64,000 nt of DNA from Stenogyne calaminthoides (GCA_037126765.1 JBBCBC010000035.1:1116001-1180000), one strand, 5' to 3'. Counted from the first letter of the stretch, positions 10,831 through 23,203 are shown. Notes: generated from the sequence alone by a model not told the origin. Numbers and translations: made by a program.

Positions 10831-12068
10831 TGTTGGAAATAAATTTAATAAAAATGATTTTGATTAGATCCCAAAACCCCTGAGTATGATATGTTCAGGA
10901 TAATCTTGATAGATGAGTCAGGATTCAGTTTTAGAGTGTTCAGGATATTATCTGCACCGTGTATAGTCGGCAGATATAGTACAGGTTAGTTTCTGAAGAC
11001 TCAGTAAGATACTGAGATACTGAAGACTCAGTAGGATACTGAGAACTGAAGACTCAGAGAAACCTGAAGGCTCAGAGAAACCTGAAGACTCAGAGGAAAC
11101 TGAAGACTCAGAGAACCTGAAGACTCAGAGAAATACTGAAGACACAGTAATTACTGAAGACTCAGTAATGTACTGAATGCTCAGTATATCCTGAATGTTC
11201 CGAGGCACTGAAGCTGAGGAATATAGCCGTTGGAATCCAGCTGACGTGGACCAACGAAAGGAAGACAACCAACCTGAAAAGCTGCAGAACTTACAGAGAA
11301 TAGTTTGGATTTGAATGTGATTCTCTCCAACGGTAACATTCAAATCCACACTATAAATACAAGTTCTTCCTTCATTATCGTGTGTGGAAATGCGAAGAAG
11401 ATAACAACAATGCTACAGAGCCAAAGAGAGTTAAGCTTTCCCACCTTAGAACAAGTCTATAGATATACAAATATATTCAAAGAGTGTTCTAGAAACCAAC
11501 CTAAGCAACCCACGATGTATCATAAGCTTAGAGAGATTTTCTCAACCTTAGCATTGAGGCTAAACCATTGTAAGGGAAATCTCACCATAGTTGGAGACAA
11601 CACCAAAACCCAAACCCAGTGGTGAAGTGAGGTAGTTGTTAGGCAATCCCGAGTGAGGGTGATAAGTCCCGATTGGAGTGTGAACTCGTTAAACATCTGT
11701 AGGCAATCCCGTGGAGGGTGATAAGTCCCGAGGCGAACCCGAGAGAGGGTTATAAGTCCAGTTCGAGTGTGAGCTCGGTAAATATCTATTGGCAATCCCG
11801 TGGAGGGTGATAAGTCCCGTTTATAGTGAATTTCCCTAGAGAGGGAGAGTGGATGTAGGACTGGTTGTCCGAACCACTATATATCGTTGTGTTGTTTACT
11901 GCTTTATGTTCTTATATTGTCATATGCATTCGTTTATAAAGCATAACACACACATGAGCTTAGAACGCAAAATTGGTATCACTCTGCCCTCATCCCTGTT
12001 TTATATGCACCGAAATGAAACGTTTTGCTTCCGCACGCGCAAGATAGGTTTTCCCACCGGGACCAACA
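10831..12068 (+). repeat. 5' LTR of element B
   Basis: TGTTGGAAATAAATTT at the start and GGGACCAACA at the end give the TG...CA termini with a 6 bp inverted repeat (TGTTGG/CCAACA). It holds a GAAGACTCAG minisatellite (about 10995-11190). A hairpin (arms 11307-11318 and 11336-11347) with CTCCAACGG in the loop stands before a TATA box at 11352-11359. Confidence 0.88.
11352..11359 (+). promoter_or_regulatory. LTR promoter TATA box, family B
   Basis: TATAAATA, placed right after the inverted repeat that carries CTCCAACGGTAA. The same arrangement recurs at 14276-14283 in the second LTR and, with changes, in families A, C, D and H. The likely start of transcription is about 30 bp downstream. Confidence 0.7.
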
Positions 12069-13753
12069 AGTGGTATCAGAGCAGGAGTTCAAAAGATCAC
12101 TTATTTCAGAAGTGATCACCTGGACTGATCCAATTTTTTTTTAAAAAAACCTGTCTCTGATCTGATATCAACAAGTGGTATCAAAGCAGCAATAAGGGAT
12201 GATGAAAGCAGCAATAAGGGATGAAAAGAGTTGATTTGAGAAGATGAAATCATGGAAAAGGGGGTAAAGGTGTTTGCCGAAAGTCTCACCGGAAACCAGG
12301 GTTCACCAGGATACATAATTCTACAAAGAAGATAAGTATGGTGAATGAGTTATGTTGTGTAAAATATTGGTCCAATTTATAGAGGCCAAGCAAGGGTGCA
12401 GATGCAAATTCGAGTTCTCAAAGCCTTTTTAGAGAAATTTGCATCACAAAGACAGCGTGTAGAAATCACGCGACCGATAATTGGATAAAGTTACGGCGGA
12501 TTGACATATCAAGGAGTGCCAGACGAAATCTACGCATGTCAAATCGCACCAACTTAGGGAATAGAGTCTACTACTCTAGACTAAGTTATGGCAGTAACAC
12601 TTTCCAAGAATTGACTTAAATCTGAGGAGAATAAGATTAGGTCAATCAAAAAATCTGATTTCAGTCAAAGCTGATATAATGAAGAAAATCAGCTGAGCTT
12701 GAAAACATCACCAAATCAGATATATCGGTCTATATCAGTTGAAAGGGGACTTCAACTTGAGGGGGAACTCACGGAATCAAAAGTAGATGATTGAGATCAG
12801 ACGAGGCTGCAGACAAGACTGATCAAGATCAGATGAGTTAGATGAGTTCCAGAGTGAACTGATGAGCTGTGCAGAATCAGAAGAGAAGAAAAGCTAAAGC
12901 CAGCAAATCAGAAGAAAAGGTTGCAAATCAGATGATGAGCGAAGAAGACTGATCAAGATCAGACGTGATCGAGATCAGATATGATAATGAGCAGATAAGA
13001 CTGATCGAGATCAGACGTGATCAAGATCAGATATGATAAACCTGATATGCTAAACCTGATATAATAACCTGATGCTATTCTGATATGTTGATCTAAAGAT
13101 GTGTTGATCTAATCAGTCGAACTGATCAGATCAGGCAATAAAGAAATCAGATAGCCTGGGTAGAAGTGATCTGAGGCTCAGTAAGTAAAGTGAAACTGAG
13201 ACTCAGTATAAGGTCAAAAGACCTGAAGGATCAGGAGGTCTGAAGTCAGAAGAAACTGAACTCAGTCAGCATGAGTGTCAGTATGCCTGATCAGACAAAG
13301 TCCGTAGAAGAAGTAATGAGGAGCCGAGCTGAAGACAGAAGACTGAAGACCAAGACTGAAGACTTGTAATTCTTTATGTTTTTGTCTTTATTTCTTTGAT
13401 AAGTTCATTGTAATCTGTAACTGATAACATATAATCAATGAAACCTTTATCTTTATGCTCAAAGATAATACCTCATTATCTTTTTACATGTCTTTTATTT
13501 TGATATGCCTGATTGAATGTCTCTGATCTGATTGTATGCTCATATAAGGGGGAAACTATATGATGCTATGTGAGAAAATGCTTAAGTATTTAGTAATGAT
13601 CTATTTAGGAAAGATTCATTACTGAAGAAATCTGTTGAATGATTTAAATTTGATTAGAGATTTACCATTCTTGTAATAAGAAAAACTGAAACCTGAGTAT
13701 AGGTTATATGTTTGTAACAAGATAGGTTTTGGCATCATCAAAAATGGGGAAAT
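12069..13753 (+). other. Internal region of element B (non-coding)
   Basis: Starts with the primer-binding site TGGTATCAGAGC (12071-12082) and ends in a polypurine tract (AATGGGGAAAT). A second near-copy of the PBS (TGGTATCAAAGC) lies near 12177, followed by a duplicated GCAGCAATAAGGGATGA word. The region 12780-13300 is rich in GATCAGA and CTGAAG words. No gag, pol or other protein was recognised. Confidence 0.75.
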
Positions 13754-14992
13754 TGTTGGGAAATAAATTTAATAAAAAGGATTTTGATTAGATCCCAAAA
13801 CCCCTGAGTATGACATGTTCAGGATAATCTTGATAGATGAGTCAGGATTCAGTTTTAGAGTGTTCAGGATATTATCTGCACCGTGTATAGTCGGCAGATA
13901 TAGTACAGGTTAGTTTCTGAAGACTCAGTAAGATACTGAGATACTGAAGACTCAGTAGGATACTGAGAACTGAAGACTCAGAGAAACCTGAAGGCTCAGA
14001 GAAACCTGAAGACTCAGAGGAAACTGAAGACTCAGAGAACCTGAAGACTCAGAGAAATACTGAAGACACAGTAATTACTGAAGACTCAGTAATGTACTGA
14101 ATGCTCAGTATATCCTGAATGTTCCGAGGCACTGAAGCTGAGGAATATAGCCGTTGGAATCCAGCTGACGTGGACCAACGAAAGGAAGACAACCAACCTG
14201 AAAAGCTGCAGAACTTACAGAGAATAGTTTGGATTTGAATGTGATTCTCTCCAACGGTAACATTCAAATCCACACTATAAATACAAGTTCTTCCTTCATT
14301 ATCGTGTGTGGAAATGCGAAGAAGATAACAACAATGCTACAGAGCCAAAGAGAGTTAAGCTTTCCCACCCTAGAACAAGTCTATAGATATACAAATATAT
14401 TCAAAGAGTGTTCTAGAAACCAACCTAAGCAACCCACGATGTATCATAAGCTTAGAGAGATTTTCTCAACCTTAGCATTGAGGCTAAACCATTGTAAGGG
14501 AAATCTCACCATAGTTGGAGACAACACCAAAACCCAAACCCAGTGGTGAAGTGAGGTAGTTGTTAGGCAATCCCGAGTGAGGGTGATAAGTCCCGATTGG
14601 AGTGTGAACTCGTTAAACATCTGTAGGCAATCCCGTGGAGGGTGATAAGTCCCGAGGCGAACCCGAGAGAGGGTTATAAGTCCAGTTCGAGTGTGAGCTC
14701 GGTAAATATCTATTGGCAATCCCGTGGAGGGTGATAAGTCCCGTTTATAGTGAATTTCCCTAGAGAGGGAGAGTGGATGTAGGACTGGTTGTCCGAACCA
14801 CTATATATCGTTGTGTTGTTTACTGCTTTATGTTCTTATATTGTCATATGCATTCGTTTATAAAGCATAACACACACATGAGCTTAGAACGCAAAATTGG
14901 TATCACTCTGCCCTCATCCCTTTTTTATATGCACCGAAATGAAACGTTTTGCTTCCGCACGCGCAAAATGGTTTTTCCCACCGGGACCAACA
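13754..14992 (+). repeat. 3' LTR of element B
   Basis: Nearly identical to 10831-12068, including the hairpin (14231-14242 and 14260-14271) and TATA box (14276-14283). It is followed at once by inverted family-B LTR sequence, not by host DNA. Confidence 0.88.
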
Positions 14993-16786
14993 ATCTGAGT
15001 CTTCAGGTTCTCTGAGTCTTCAGTTTCCTCTGAGTCTTCAGGTTTCTCTGAGCCTTCAGGTTTCTCTGAGTCTTCAGTTCTCAGTATCCTACTGAGTCTT
15101 CAGTATCTCAGTATCTTACTGAGTCTTCAGAAACTAACCTGTACTATATCTGCCGACTATACACGGTGCAGATAATATCCTGAACACTCTAAAACTGAAT
15201 CCTGACTCATCTATCAAGATTATCCTGAACATGTCATACTCAGGGGTTTTGGGATCTAATCAAAATCCTCTTTATTAAATTTATTTCCCAACAATTTCCC
15301 CCTTTTTGATGATGCCAAAACCTATCTTGTTACAAACATATAACCTATACTCAGGTTTCAGTTTTTCTTATTACAAGAATGGTAAATCTCTAATCAAATT
15401 TAAATCATTCAACAGATTTCTTCAGTAATGAATCTTTCCTAAATAGATCATTACTAAATACTTAAGCATTTTCTCACATAGCATCATATAGTTTCCCCCT
15501 TATATGAGCATACAATCAGATCAGAGACATTCAATCAGGCATATCAAAATAAAAGACATGTAAAAAGATAATGAGGTATTATCTTTGAGCATAAAGATAA
15601 AGGTTTCATTGATTATATGTTATCAGTTACAGATTACAATGAACTTATCAAAGAAATAAAGACAAAAACATAAAGAATTACAAGTCTTCAGTCTTGGTCT
15701 TCAGTCTTCTGTCTTCAGCTCGGCTCCTCATTACTTCTTCTACGGACTTTGTCTGATCAGGCATACTGACACTCATGCTGACTGAGTTCAGTTTCTTCTG
15801 ACTTCAGACCTCCTGATCCTTCAGGTCTTTTGACCTTATACTGAGTCTCAGTTTCACTTTACTTACTGAGCCTCAGATCACTTCTACCCAGGCTATCTGA
15901 TTTCTTTATTGCCTGATCTGATCAGTTCGACTGATTAGATCAACACATCTTTAGATCAACATATCAGAATAGCATCAGGTTATTATATCAGGTTTAACAT
16001 ATCAGGTTTATCATATCTGATCTTGATCACGTCTGATCTCGATCAGTCTTATCTGCTCCATTATCATATCGATCTCGATCACGTCTGATCTTGATCAGTC
16101 TTCTTCGCCATCATCCGATTTGCAACCTTTTCTTCCGATTTCTCTGGCTTTAGCTTTTCTTCTCTTCTGATTCTACACAGCTCATCACTTCACTCTGGAA
16201 CTCATCTAACTCATCTGATCTTGATCAGTCTTTGTCTCGCAATTCGCCCGATCTCAATCATCTACTTTTGATTCCGTGAGTTCCCCCTCAAGTTGAAGTC
16301 CCCTTTCAACTGATATAGACCGATATATCTGATTTGGTGATGTTTTCAAGCTCAGCTGATTTTCTTCATTATATCAGCTTTGACTGAAATCAGATTTTTT
16401 GATTGACCTAATCTTATTCTCCTCAGATTTAAGTCAATTCTTGGAAAGTGTTACTGCCATAACTTAGTCTAGAGTAGTAGACTCTATTCCCTAAGTTGGT
16501 GCGATTTGACATGCGTAGATTTCGTCTGGCACTCCTTGATATGTCAATCCGCCGTAACTTTATCCAATTATCGGTCGCGTGATTTCTACACGCTGTCCTT
16601 GTGATGCAAATTTCTCTAAAAAGGCTTTGAGAACTCGAATTTGCATCTGCACCCTTGCTTGGCCTCTATAAATTGGACCAACATACCACTTGTTGATATT
16701 AGATCAGAGACAGGTTTTAAAAGATAGATCTGCTCAGGCGATTACATTGAAGAAGTAATCTTTTGGGCACCTGCTCTGATACCACT
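14993..16786 (-). mobile_element. Inverted partial copy of element B (LTR fragment plus internal region)
   Basis: 14993-15293 is the first 300 bp of the B LTR in reverse orientation. 15294-16786 is the B internal region in reverse, beginning with the reverse polypurine tract (15294-15307) and ending with the reverse PBS (16773-16784). Compared with the forward copy it lacks about 170 bp (equivalent of 12180-12355). Together with element B it forms a long inverted repeat. Its 5' LTR position is occupied by a family C LTR, joined exactly at the LTR/PBS border. Confidence 0.82.
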
Positions 16787-18780
16787 TGTTGGTCCCGGTG
16801 TAAACGAGTCTTACACGTGTATGGGGGGGAATACACGTGTTCAGTGATTTTAAAACTTTTTCTTCGAGGTCACTTTGGGTCGATAATCCTCAAGATTAGG
16901 TTCGAGAAGCACAAATCACTCGAGTCAAAGTTCATCGAGATGGTGATCCCGAAATGCTTTCAGATACCTCGAGATAATCCCAACCAATCCTCGAGTGTCG
17001 AGATCCCGAGATGCTTGGATCGATAACTAACTTATCAATCCTCGATGAGAGTTCGCTAGGTAACTATCTGTTTCTAGCTACTCGACCGTATGAATGGTTG
17101 GCCCTTAGATTATACTCGCTTTTAAGCTTTGGTTTGAAAAAACCTTCCCTTTATGAAGTAGTGATTAGGTCAGATTTACTTATGCAACTTCAAAGGATTG
17201 ATTCCAACCGAATATCGCGAAAAGTATGCTTTCAAAATCAAGTCAATGCAATGCTTAAATACAGATAAGGAAAGAAATAAAGAACACAAAGATTATAGTG
17301 GTTCGTAGACTCAAGCTCCTACATCCACTCTCTCGACTCTTCGAGAGAAATTCACTATCAACTTCGAGCTTTACGACTACCTCGTAGTTTACTTACTCAA
17401 CTCGCCCCCGAAGTTTTCTCGACTACTCCACGTAGTTTACTTACTCAACCCGACCTTGAGTTTTTACGACTACCTCCGTAGTTTACTTTACTCAATCACA
17501 CACAAGCTTTCAGACTACCCCCAGAAGCTTACTAACTTCTCCTCTAGAGTTTTCTCGACTACTCCTCCAGCAGCTTTACTAACTCTTTACAACTCTACTC
17601 ACCAACAAACACACTCCAACTACCTTCTCAAGGGTTTGGGGTTTCTTGGTTGGTTTCAAACTAGATGAGATATCCTTTACAATGAAGCACAATGCAAAGG
17701 GTTAGGATATCTCGACTAAGCTTTGGATAAATCTTATCAAGCTAGGCTTAGTAAAGTGAGCTCTCTTCAATATAGAAGCACTTGGGAAATTCAAGGTATT
17801 TCGAGTGCTTTAACTTTTGCAAGAATAAGTTTGAGCTCTTGAGTTATGTATAAATTTCCGCCACCTTACAATGTAGAGGGTCACCAAGATTTATAGGCAT
17901 ACACCAAGGTCACTCTTGAAAACTATCCGTTGGAGAGATAGCTTCGTGAGTTCCCTCTTATGGTGTGTGAGAAACGACTATAATTAGGGTTTGAAAACTC
18001 CCTAACATGTTTTAGGCAATAGCCTTTCATGTAGCCGGTCTTCACTTTTTGCAGTCTGGAACTTTCGTACATCTGACATCCTTTTTTTTTTTTTTTTTTT
18101 TTGACTTTACATCCTTTGTCGATGATGGTATAAAGTCGCCTTCCTCTTTTTGATTTTTGTCTTCAGTTAAAGGTAGACACCTTCAACGACTCTTTTGGTT
18201 ACAAACTCTGAGTTTGATATAACCTTAACAACACTTCTGACTTAGTTCCTTTTGTCTGCATTTGAATGTTGTGGCAATATCTAACTTTCTAAGGTATCGC
18301 GTTTTTCTCAGTATTACATCCTTCAGATAGATATATTGAGTGCCTCGGAACATTCAGTTCATATCGAGCATTCAAGACATTCTTGAGTCTTGATAATTCT
18401 TTGTGCTTTCAAAGATATTCTTGATCTTGATTTCTCGATCTTGATCTTGCGTCTTCAGAGTCTTCTGAGTCTTCAGAGTCTTTCTGGGTCTTCAGATTTA
18501 TACTGACTGATACACTGAGTCTTCATGCTGAGTCTTTAGTTCTTAGATTCATACTGAGTCTACAGTATCTTAGTTTTATACTGAGTCTTCAGGGTCTTCT
18601 GAATCTTCAGATTTATACTGAACTATATCTGCTGATTTATACATTTTGCAGATAACATCCTGAATACTCTAAAACTGAATCCTGACTCAACTATCAAGAT
18701 TAATCTGAACATGTCATACTCAGGGGTTTTGGGATCTTAATCAAAATCATATCATCTTTTATTAAATTCATCTCCCAACA
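16787..18780 (-). repeat. LTR of family C (about 2 kb), inverted
   Basis: In the minus sense it starts TGTTGGGAGATGAATTTA at 18780 and ends GGGACCAACA at 16787, next to a reverse PBS. It carries a poly(T) run of about 22 at 18078-18100 and a CTCCAACGG motif (ccgtt at 17927-17931) flanked by CTATC/GATAG. The right flank GCATG pairs with GAATG at 10826-10830, marking the outer end of the composite. Confidence 0.82.
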
Positions 18781-18907
18781 GCATGATTTGTTGTTATATT
18801 ATTAGATGAATTAATATATGATTAATTCATGCTAGTAATAATTGTTAAAATTAAATTTATATTTAAATATTAATCCCGAAGAGATCCGTGCAATTAATTC
18901 CCCAACA
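18781..18907 (+). repeat. Copia 3' LTR, right portion
   Basis: Continues the LTR that breaks off at 10830 (ATGATTTGTTGTTAT..., ending CCCCAACA), aligning with the end of the solo LTR near 32550-32680. The five bases GCATG at its start are the degenerate target-site copy of GAATG at 10826-10830. Confidence 0.82.
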
Positions 18908-19657
18908 CTATCCTTTATGGGAGTTCTTCTTGTTGGTCTGATCGCCTGAACTTTTTAGATGGACAGTCTTACACTTGTTGTTTTTACAATAATATGAGCT
19001 AAGCATTATTGCGTTAAAAAAATACTAGACTTCTTTATTTATTTTAATTATTTTTTATCTTTTTTTAATGTTTCTCACTCTTTCCTAATTATTTTCCCAA
19101 TCATAACTCTTATTCTCAATCTAGTTTTATCTTTGTTCTTTGTCTTAATTTTTTTTCTCCTTTTTTAATTATTCTCCAACATCTAATTATATAGGTATTT
19201 AAAAAATATATAATTGAATATTTTTTTATTGTTTTGATATGATGAGTTTGAAAAATAGTTACCGCATTAGAATATACTGTAACATGTTTTATTATTATAC
19301 ATTTCATTTTATTGGGTCAATTAGTAAAAATTATCTTCATATTTATATTATTTTTTATACATACGAATATAAATCTAATTTTTTTTTCTGCACCGAGCCC
19401 CCTAAATATTAGAACATTTGTTATATCTGCACCGAGCCCCCTAAATATTAGAACATTTGTTATATCCACACTACGAGCCTCACTTGATGATTTTATTCAA
19501 AGTACGATGTTTAATACTATTGAATAATTTTTCAAACTTGGCATGAGAATATTTTTATTTACGTACCCAATAATCTTGTTTTTTAAAAGACAAAGTTTAG
19601 TGTGCAAATTTGTATAGATGCAAAAACTTTAATTTTCAACCAAATTTTATAATTGAT
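18908..19657. other. AT-rich spacer with a two-copy 39 bp tandem repeat
   Basis: No gene seen. At about 19387-19465 a 39 bp unit (CTGCACCGAGCCCCCTAAAT...) is present twice in tandem, with a partial third (ACTACGAGCC). The start of this stretch is the host DNA flanking the copia LTR. Confidence 0.5.
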
Positions 19658-21655
19658 TGTTGGGAGATGAATTTAATAAAGATATGATTTTGATTAGATC
19701 CCAAAACCCCTGAGTATGACATGTTCAGAATAATCTTGATAGTTGAGTCAAGATTCAGTTTTAGAGTATCCAGGATGTTATCTGCAAAATATATAGTCAG
19801 CAGATATAGATCAGGTTAGGATCTGAAGATTCTGAAGACTCAGTAAGGTTCTGAAGAAACCGAATTTCAAAGATGAAACCGAAGTTTCAAGACTCAAGCA
19901 GAAATCGAGATATCAAGACTCAAGATGAAATCGAGATATCAAGACTCAAGATGAAACTAAAGAACTGAAGACTCAAAGATGAAGACTCAAGATATCACCA
20001 AGATATCCGTGAAGACTCGTAAGACATCAAGACTCGTAAGACACGTAAGATCAAGATCAAGAATCAAGATCAAGAATATCAAGGCACAAAGAATTATCAA
20101 GACTCAAGAATGTATCAATGCTCAAGATAAACTCAATGTTCCGAGGCAATCGAAAATATCTATCCGAAGGATTCAATATCGAGAAGATCGTGATTCCTCG
20201 TAAAAAATGAGATATTGCCCAAGACATTCAAATGCGCATAAAAGGAACTAAGACAAAGTGTTGTTAAGGTTATATCAACTCGAGATTATAACCAAAAGAG
20301 CCGCTGAGTTGTCTACCTTTAAACCGAGACAAAAAGTCAAAAAGAGGAAGACAAAGATCCACTATATCGACACTAACAAATGACAAAGTCAATGAAAAGA
20401 TGTCAGAAGTACTAAGTTCCAGACTGCAAAAAGTGAAGACCGGCTACATGAAAGGCTATTGCCTAAAACGTGTTAGGGAGTGTCAAACCCTAAATATAGC
20501 CGCTTTCACACACCATAAAAGGAAACTCACGGCTATCTCTCCAACGGATAGTTTTTCAAGAGTGACCTTGGTGTATGCCTATAAATACTTGTGACCTTCT
20601 ACATTGAAAGGTTACGGAAAATTTGTAAGCAACTCAAGAGCTCAAACTTATTATTGCAAAGTTGAAGCACTCTAAAAAACCGAGAATTTCTCAAGTGCTT
20701 TAAATCGAAGAGAGCTCATTCCACTAAGCCTAGCTTGATAAGATATATCCAAAGCTTAGTCGAGATATCCTAGCCTTTGCATTGTTCTTTATTGTAAAGG
20801 ATATCTCATCCTAGTTGAAACCAACCAAGAAACCCCAAACCCTTTGTAAGGTAGTTTGAGTGTGATTGTTGGTGAGATTGGAGTTGTAAAGAGTGAGTAA
20901 ACTACATTGAGGTAGTCAGAAAGCTCTAGAGAAGAAGTGAGTAATCTATCTTGGATAGACAGAAAAGCTTGTGAGAGTTTTGAGTTAGTAAACTACGAGG
21001 TAGTCGAAAAGCTCAAAATTAGAAAGGTTAGTAAACTACGAGGTAGTCGAAAAGCCTTAGGAAGTGATTAGTGAATTTCTCTCGAAAAGATCGGGAGAGT
21101 GGACGTAGGAGCTTGAGTCTCTCGAACCACTATAATTTGTTTGTGTTCTTTTGCTTTCGCTTTTGCTTGATTTATCTGTCTGCATTACTTTGTCTTGAAA
21201 ACATATTTTCACCGATATTTCGTTGAATCAATCCAATCGAAAAGTTGCATATAAATTGAATCACGGCCTAATCACTATTCCATTAAAGGAAGGTTTTCAG
21301 CAAAAGCTTAAAACGAGTATAAACTAAGGGCCAACCATTCCGCACATCTAAGTAGCTAGAACAGATAGTTACCAAACTGAACTTACTCTTCTGAGGGTTC
21401 AGTAAGTTGGTTATTTGATCCAAGCAACTCAGATCTCCTCAAAACTCGAGACTCAATTTGGGATTATCCGAGGTATCCAAAGCAAACAGATCACTGCCTC
21501 GTGATAGACTTTGACTCAGAGCGATTTGTGATTCTCAGAACCAAATCATCAGGACAACCTAACCCAAGCCGACCTCTGTAAGAAAAGTTTTAAATACTGA
21601 ACATGTGTATTCCCCCCCATACACGTGTAAGGACTCGTTTGCACCGGGACCAACA
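19658..21655 (+). mobile_element. Solo LTR of family C, TSD TTGAT
   Basis: Begins TGTTGGGAGATGAATTTA and ends CACCGGGACCAACA. It is flanked by a perfect 5 bp duplication TTGAT (19653-19657 and 21656-21660). With no internal region attached, this is a solo LTR left by LTR-LTR recombination. It includes a CAAGACTCAAGA minisatellite (about 19860-20120), a CTATC-CTCCAACG-GATAG hairpin (20533-20551) and a TATA box at 20580-20587. The upstream word ACACGTGT is palindromic and contains a G-box core. Confidence 0.92.
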
Positions 21656-22596
21656 TTGATGAATGTAATATAAAATTGAGTGGTTCATGGTTCACTCGGC
21701 CCGACTAGTTCATGGTTCACTCATCTCAAATAGGTCATAATTTAGGATTAATTATTTAGTGTTTAGGGTGTAGTTGGTTGATTTAGGGCAATTTTATAGA
21801 TTTTCATCTATACAAATTTGGACACTAGACCTACTCTTTTTAAAATTAAATTTGTATGCTGCTATATTTTTTCATTTTGTATACAGTTAGATGGAGATAA
21901 GAAAATCTTCTATTCTATAAATAAAATTTAAATTTAATACTACATTGACCCGAACGTTAAGGGAGATCTTGCTACACATTTTAACTTATGAATATGATGT
22001 CATGTCCGTGATGAGAAACTTTTTCTAACAAAAGGTCCATCGTGGTCACCCCACCCCCACAAGAAAGTAAAACTCATTAAATTTTCCAAACAAATAAATA
22101 CGACGTTCTACTTTTACTAGGATAGAAAAAGGTAATTATCCTCGTAACAAACGATGGACACTAAGAAAATAAACAATTGTTCACGAAATTTAAAAAAAAC
22201 AATTTGATCCTTAAATAGTGAGGATTACTTATGATTTGTCTACGCATTTTTAGAATTTTAATAGACATACAAATTATATATGAACAAACTGTCTACACAT
22301 TGTAGGCAAAAAAAATTACTTACACAAGTAATTTCCTAAACAATTATATTTGTAGTTTAGAAATGAGACCTACAAATAAATTTACTTATGAATTATATTT
22401 TCGTAAGTAAATTTATCTATGAATAAAAATATTTATATAATTAAATTTTGTTTTGGACATATTGTAAGTAATTTTACTATTTAAGGATAAAATTATTTTT
22501 ATTAAAAATTATATATGCATATTTGAAAATTTCATAGACAGTTTTCAATTTTCATGCCGTGGAAAAGGAAACAAAAACAAGACACGCAAGGTTTGA
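21656..22596. other. AT-rich intergenic DNA
   Basis: No coding potential, RNA gene or structured repeat was recognised. Confidence 0.4.
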
Positions 22597-23203
22597 GGTT
22601 TGCTAGGATGTATGGGTACTCGAAATTTTTGAATAATGCAGTGTCGGATACTTGGTGGGTACTTGGGTAAGTGGATACGGGTGGAATACGCACCCGATAC
22701 GCCACGTGGCGTGTCCCAATTAAAAATATTAATAATAATTTGGGTACCGTGTCGGACACGGCTGATCAGTGTGTCAGACACGGATATGGTACACGTGGGG
22801 TCAAATTTATAAAATTTATTTTGTTTTTTGCCTTGAAATAAATTTATTTTATATTAAATTAACCCAAATTAGCCCACAAACAGTACAAAAATATTGACTC
22901 TCTACATTGCTCACACAGTCACACCACTATCAAACTGTTAGTCGTTCATATATTTTATTACGATGTTCATCTCATTTTGATTTTAAATTTATTTAGGCGT
23001 TAAAAAATTGCATAAGTTACAAAGACACATGTTTTCAAAAAAATTTGTGGAAATATTTATATATACAATAAAAATATAAAATAATTTAAAAAATTATAAT
23101 CGTATCCAGGCCGTATCTTATCAAATTATTTTTAAAAATATGTGTTCCAGTACCCGCACCGTATCGTACCCATATTGTCGTACCTGTATCCGTGCAACCT
23201 AGG
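22597..23203. mobile_element. Candidate non-autonomous DNA transposon (MITE-like), about 0.6 kb
   Basis: The ends are imperfect inverted copies: CTAGGATGTATGGGTAC near 22597 against the reverse complement of the right end, CTAGGTTGCACGGATAC. Inside are repeated words of the GATACGGG and GTGTCGGACACG type, including the palindrome CCGTGTCGGACACGG (22748-22762) and CCACGTGG. There is no ORF. The superfamily and target duplication could not be settled. Confidence 0.4.

Larger units (their letters stand above)
10831..14992 (+). mobile_element. Non-coding LTR retrotransposon, family B (complete LTR-internal-LTR)
   Basis: Two LTRs of about 1.24 kb (10831-12068 and 13754-14992) differ at only a handful of bases. 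Between them is a 1.68 kb internal region with no ORF above 60 codons showing any recognisable gag or pol. A tRNA-Met PBS follows LTR 1 at 12071 and a polypurine tract precedes LTR 2 at 13740-13753. The near-identity of the LTRs argues for recent insertion. It can only have moved using proteins supplied by another element. The left flank (GAATG) pairs with GCATG at 18781, the right end of the whole composite, not with sequence directly after 14992. Confidence 0.85.
4195..18907 (+). mobile_element. Ty1/copia retrotransposon, 5'-truncated, 3' LTR split by nested insertions
   Basis: The parts are leader (4195-5068), decayed gag (5069-5960), decayed pol in the copia order protease-integrase-RT-RNase H (5962-9045), polypurine tract (9105-9122) and 3' LTR (9123-10830 plus 18781-18907). 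The 5' LTR is absent, replaced by the broken end of element A. The 3' LTR resumes after an 8 kb insertion (10831-18780). The residual LTR totals about 1.83 kb, matching the solo LTR at 30830-32680. Stops and frame changes throughout show it cannot move by itself. Confidence 0.9.

Noticed and set aside
11305..11625. Identical 106-codon frames at 11305-11625 and 14229-14549 (plus) with matching minus frames
   Set aside because: They lie inside the two near-identical B LTRs and arise because the hairpin reads similarly on both strands. There is no protein signature.
18078..18100. Poly(T) run as the tail of a LINE or processed copy
   Set aside because: It lies within an LTR with family sequence on both sides and no flanking duplication, so slippage is simpler.
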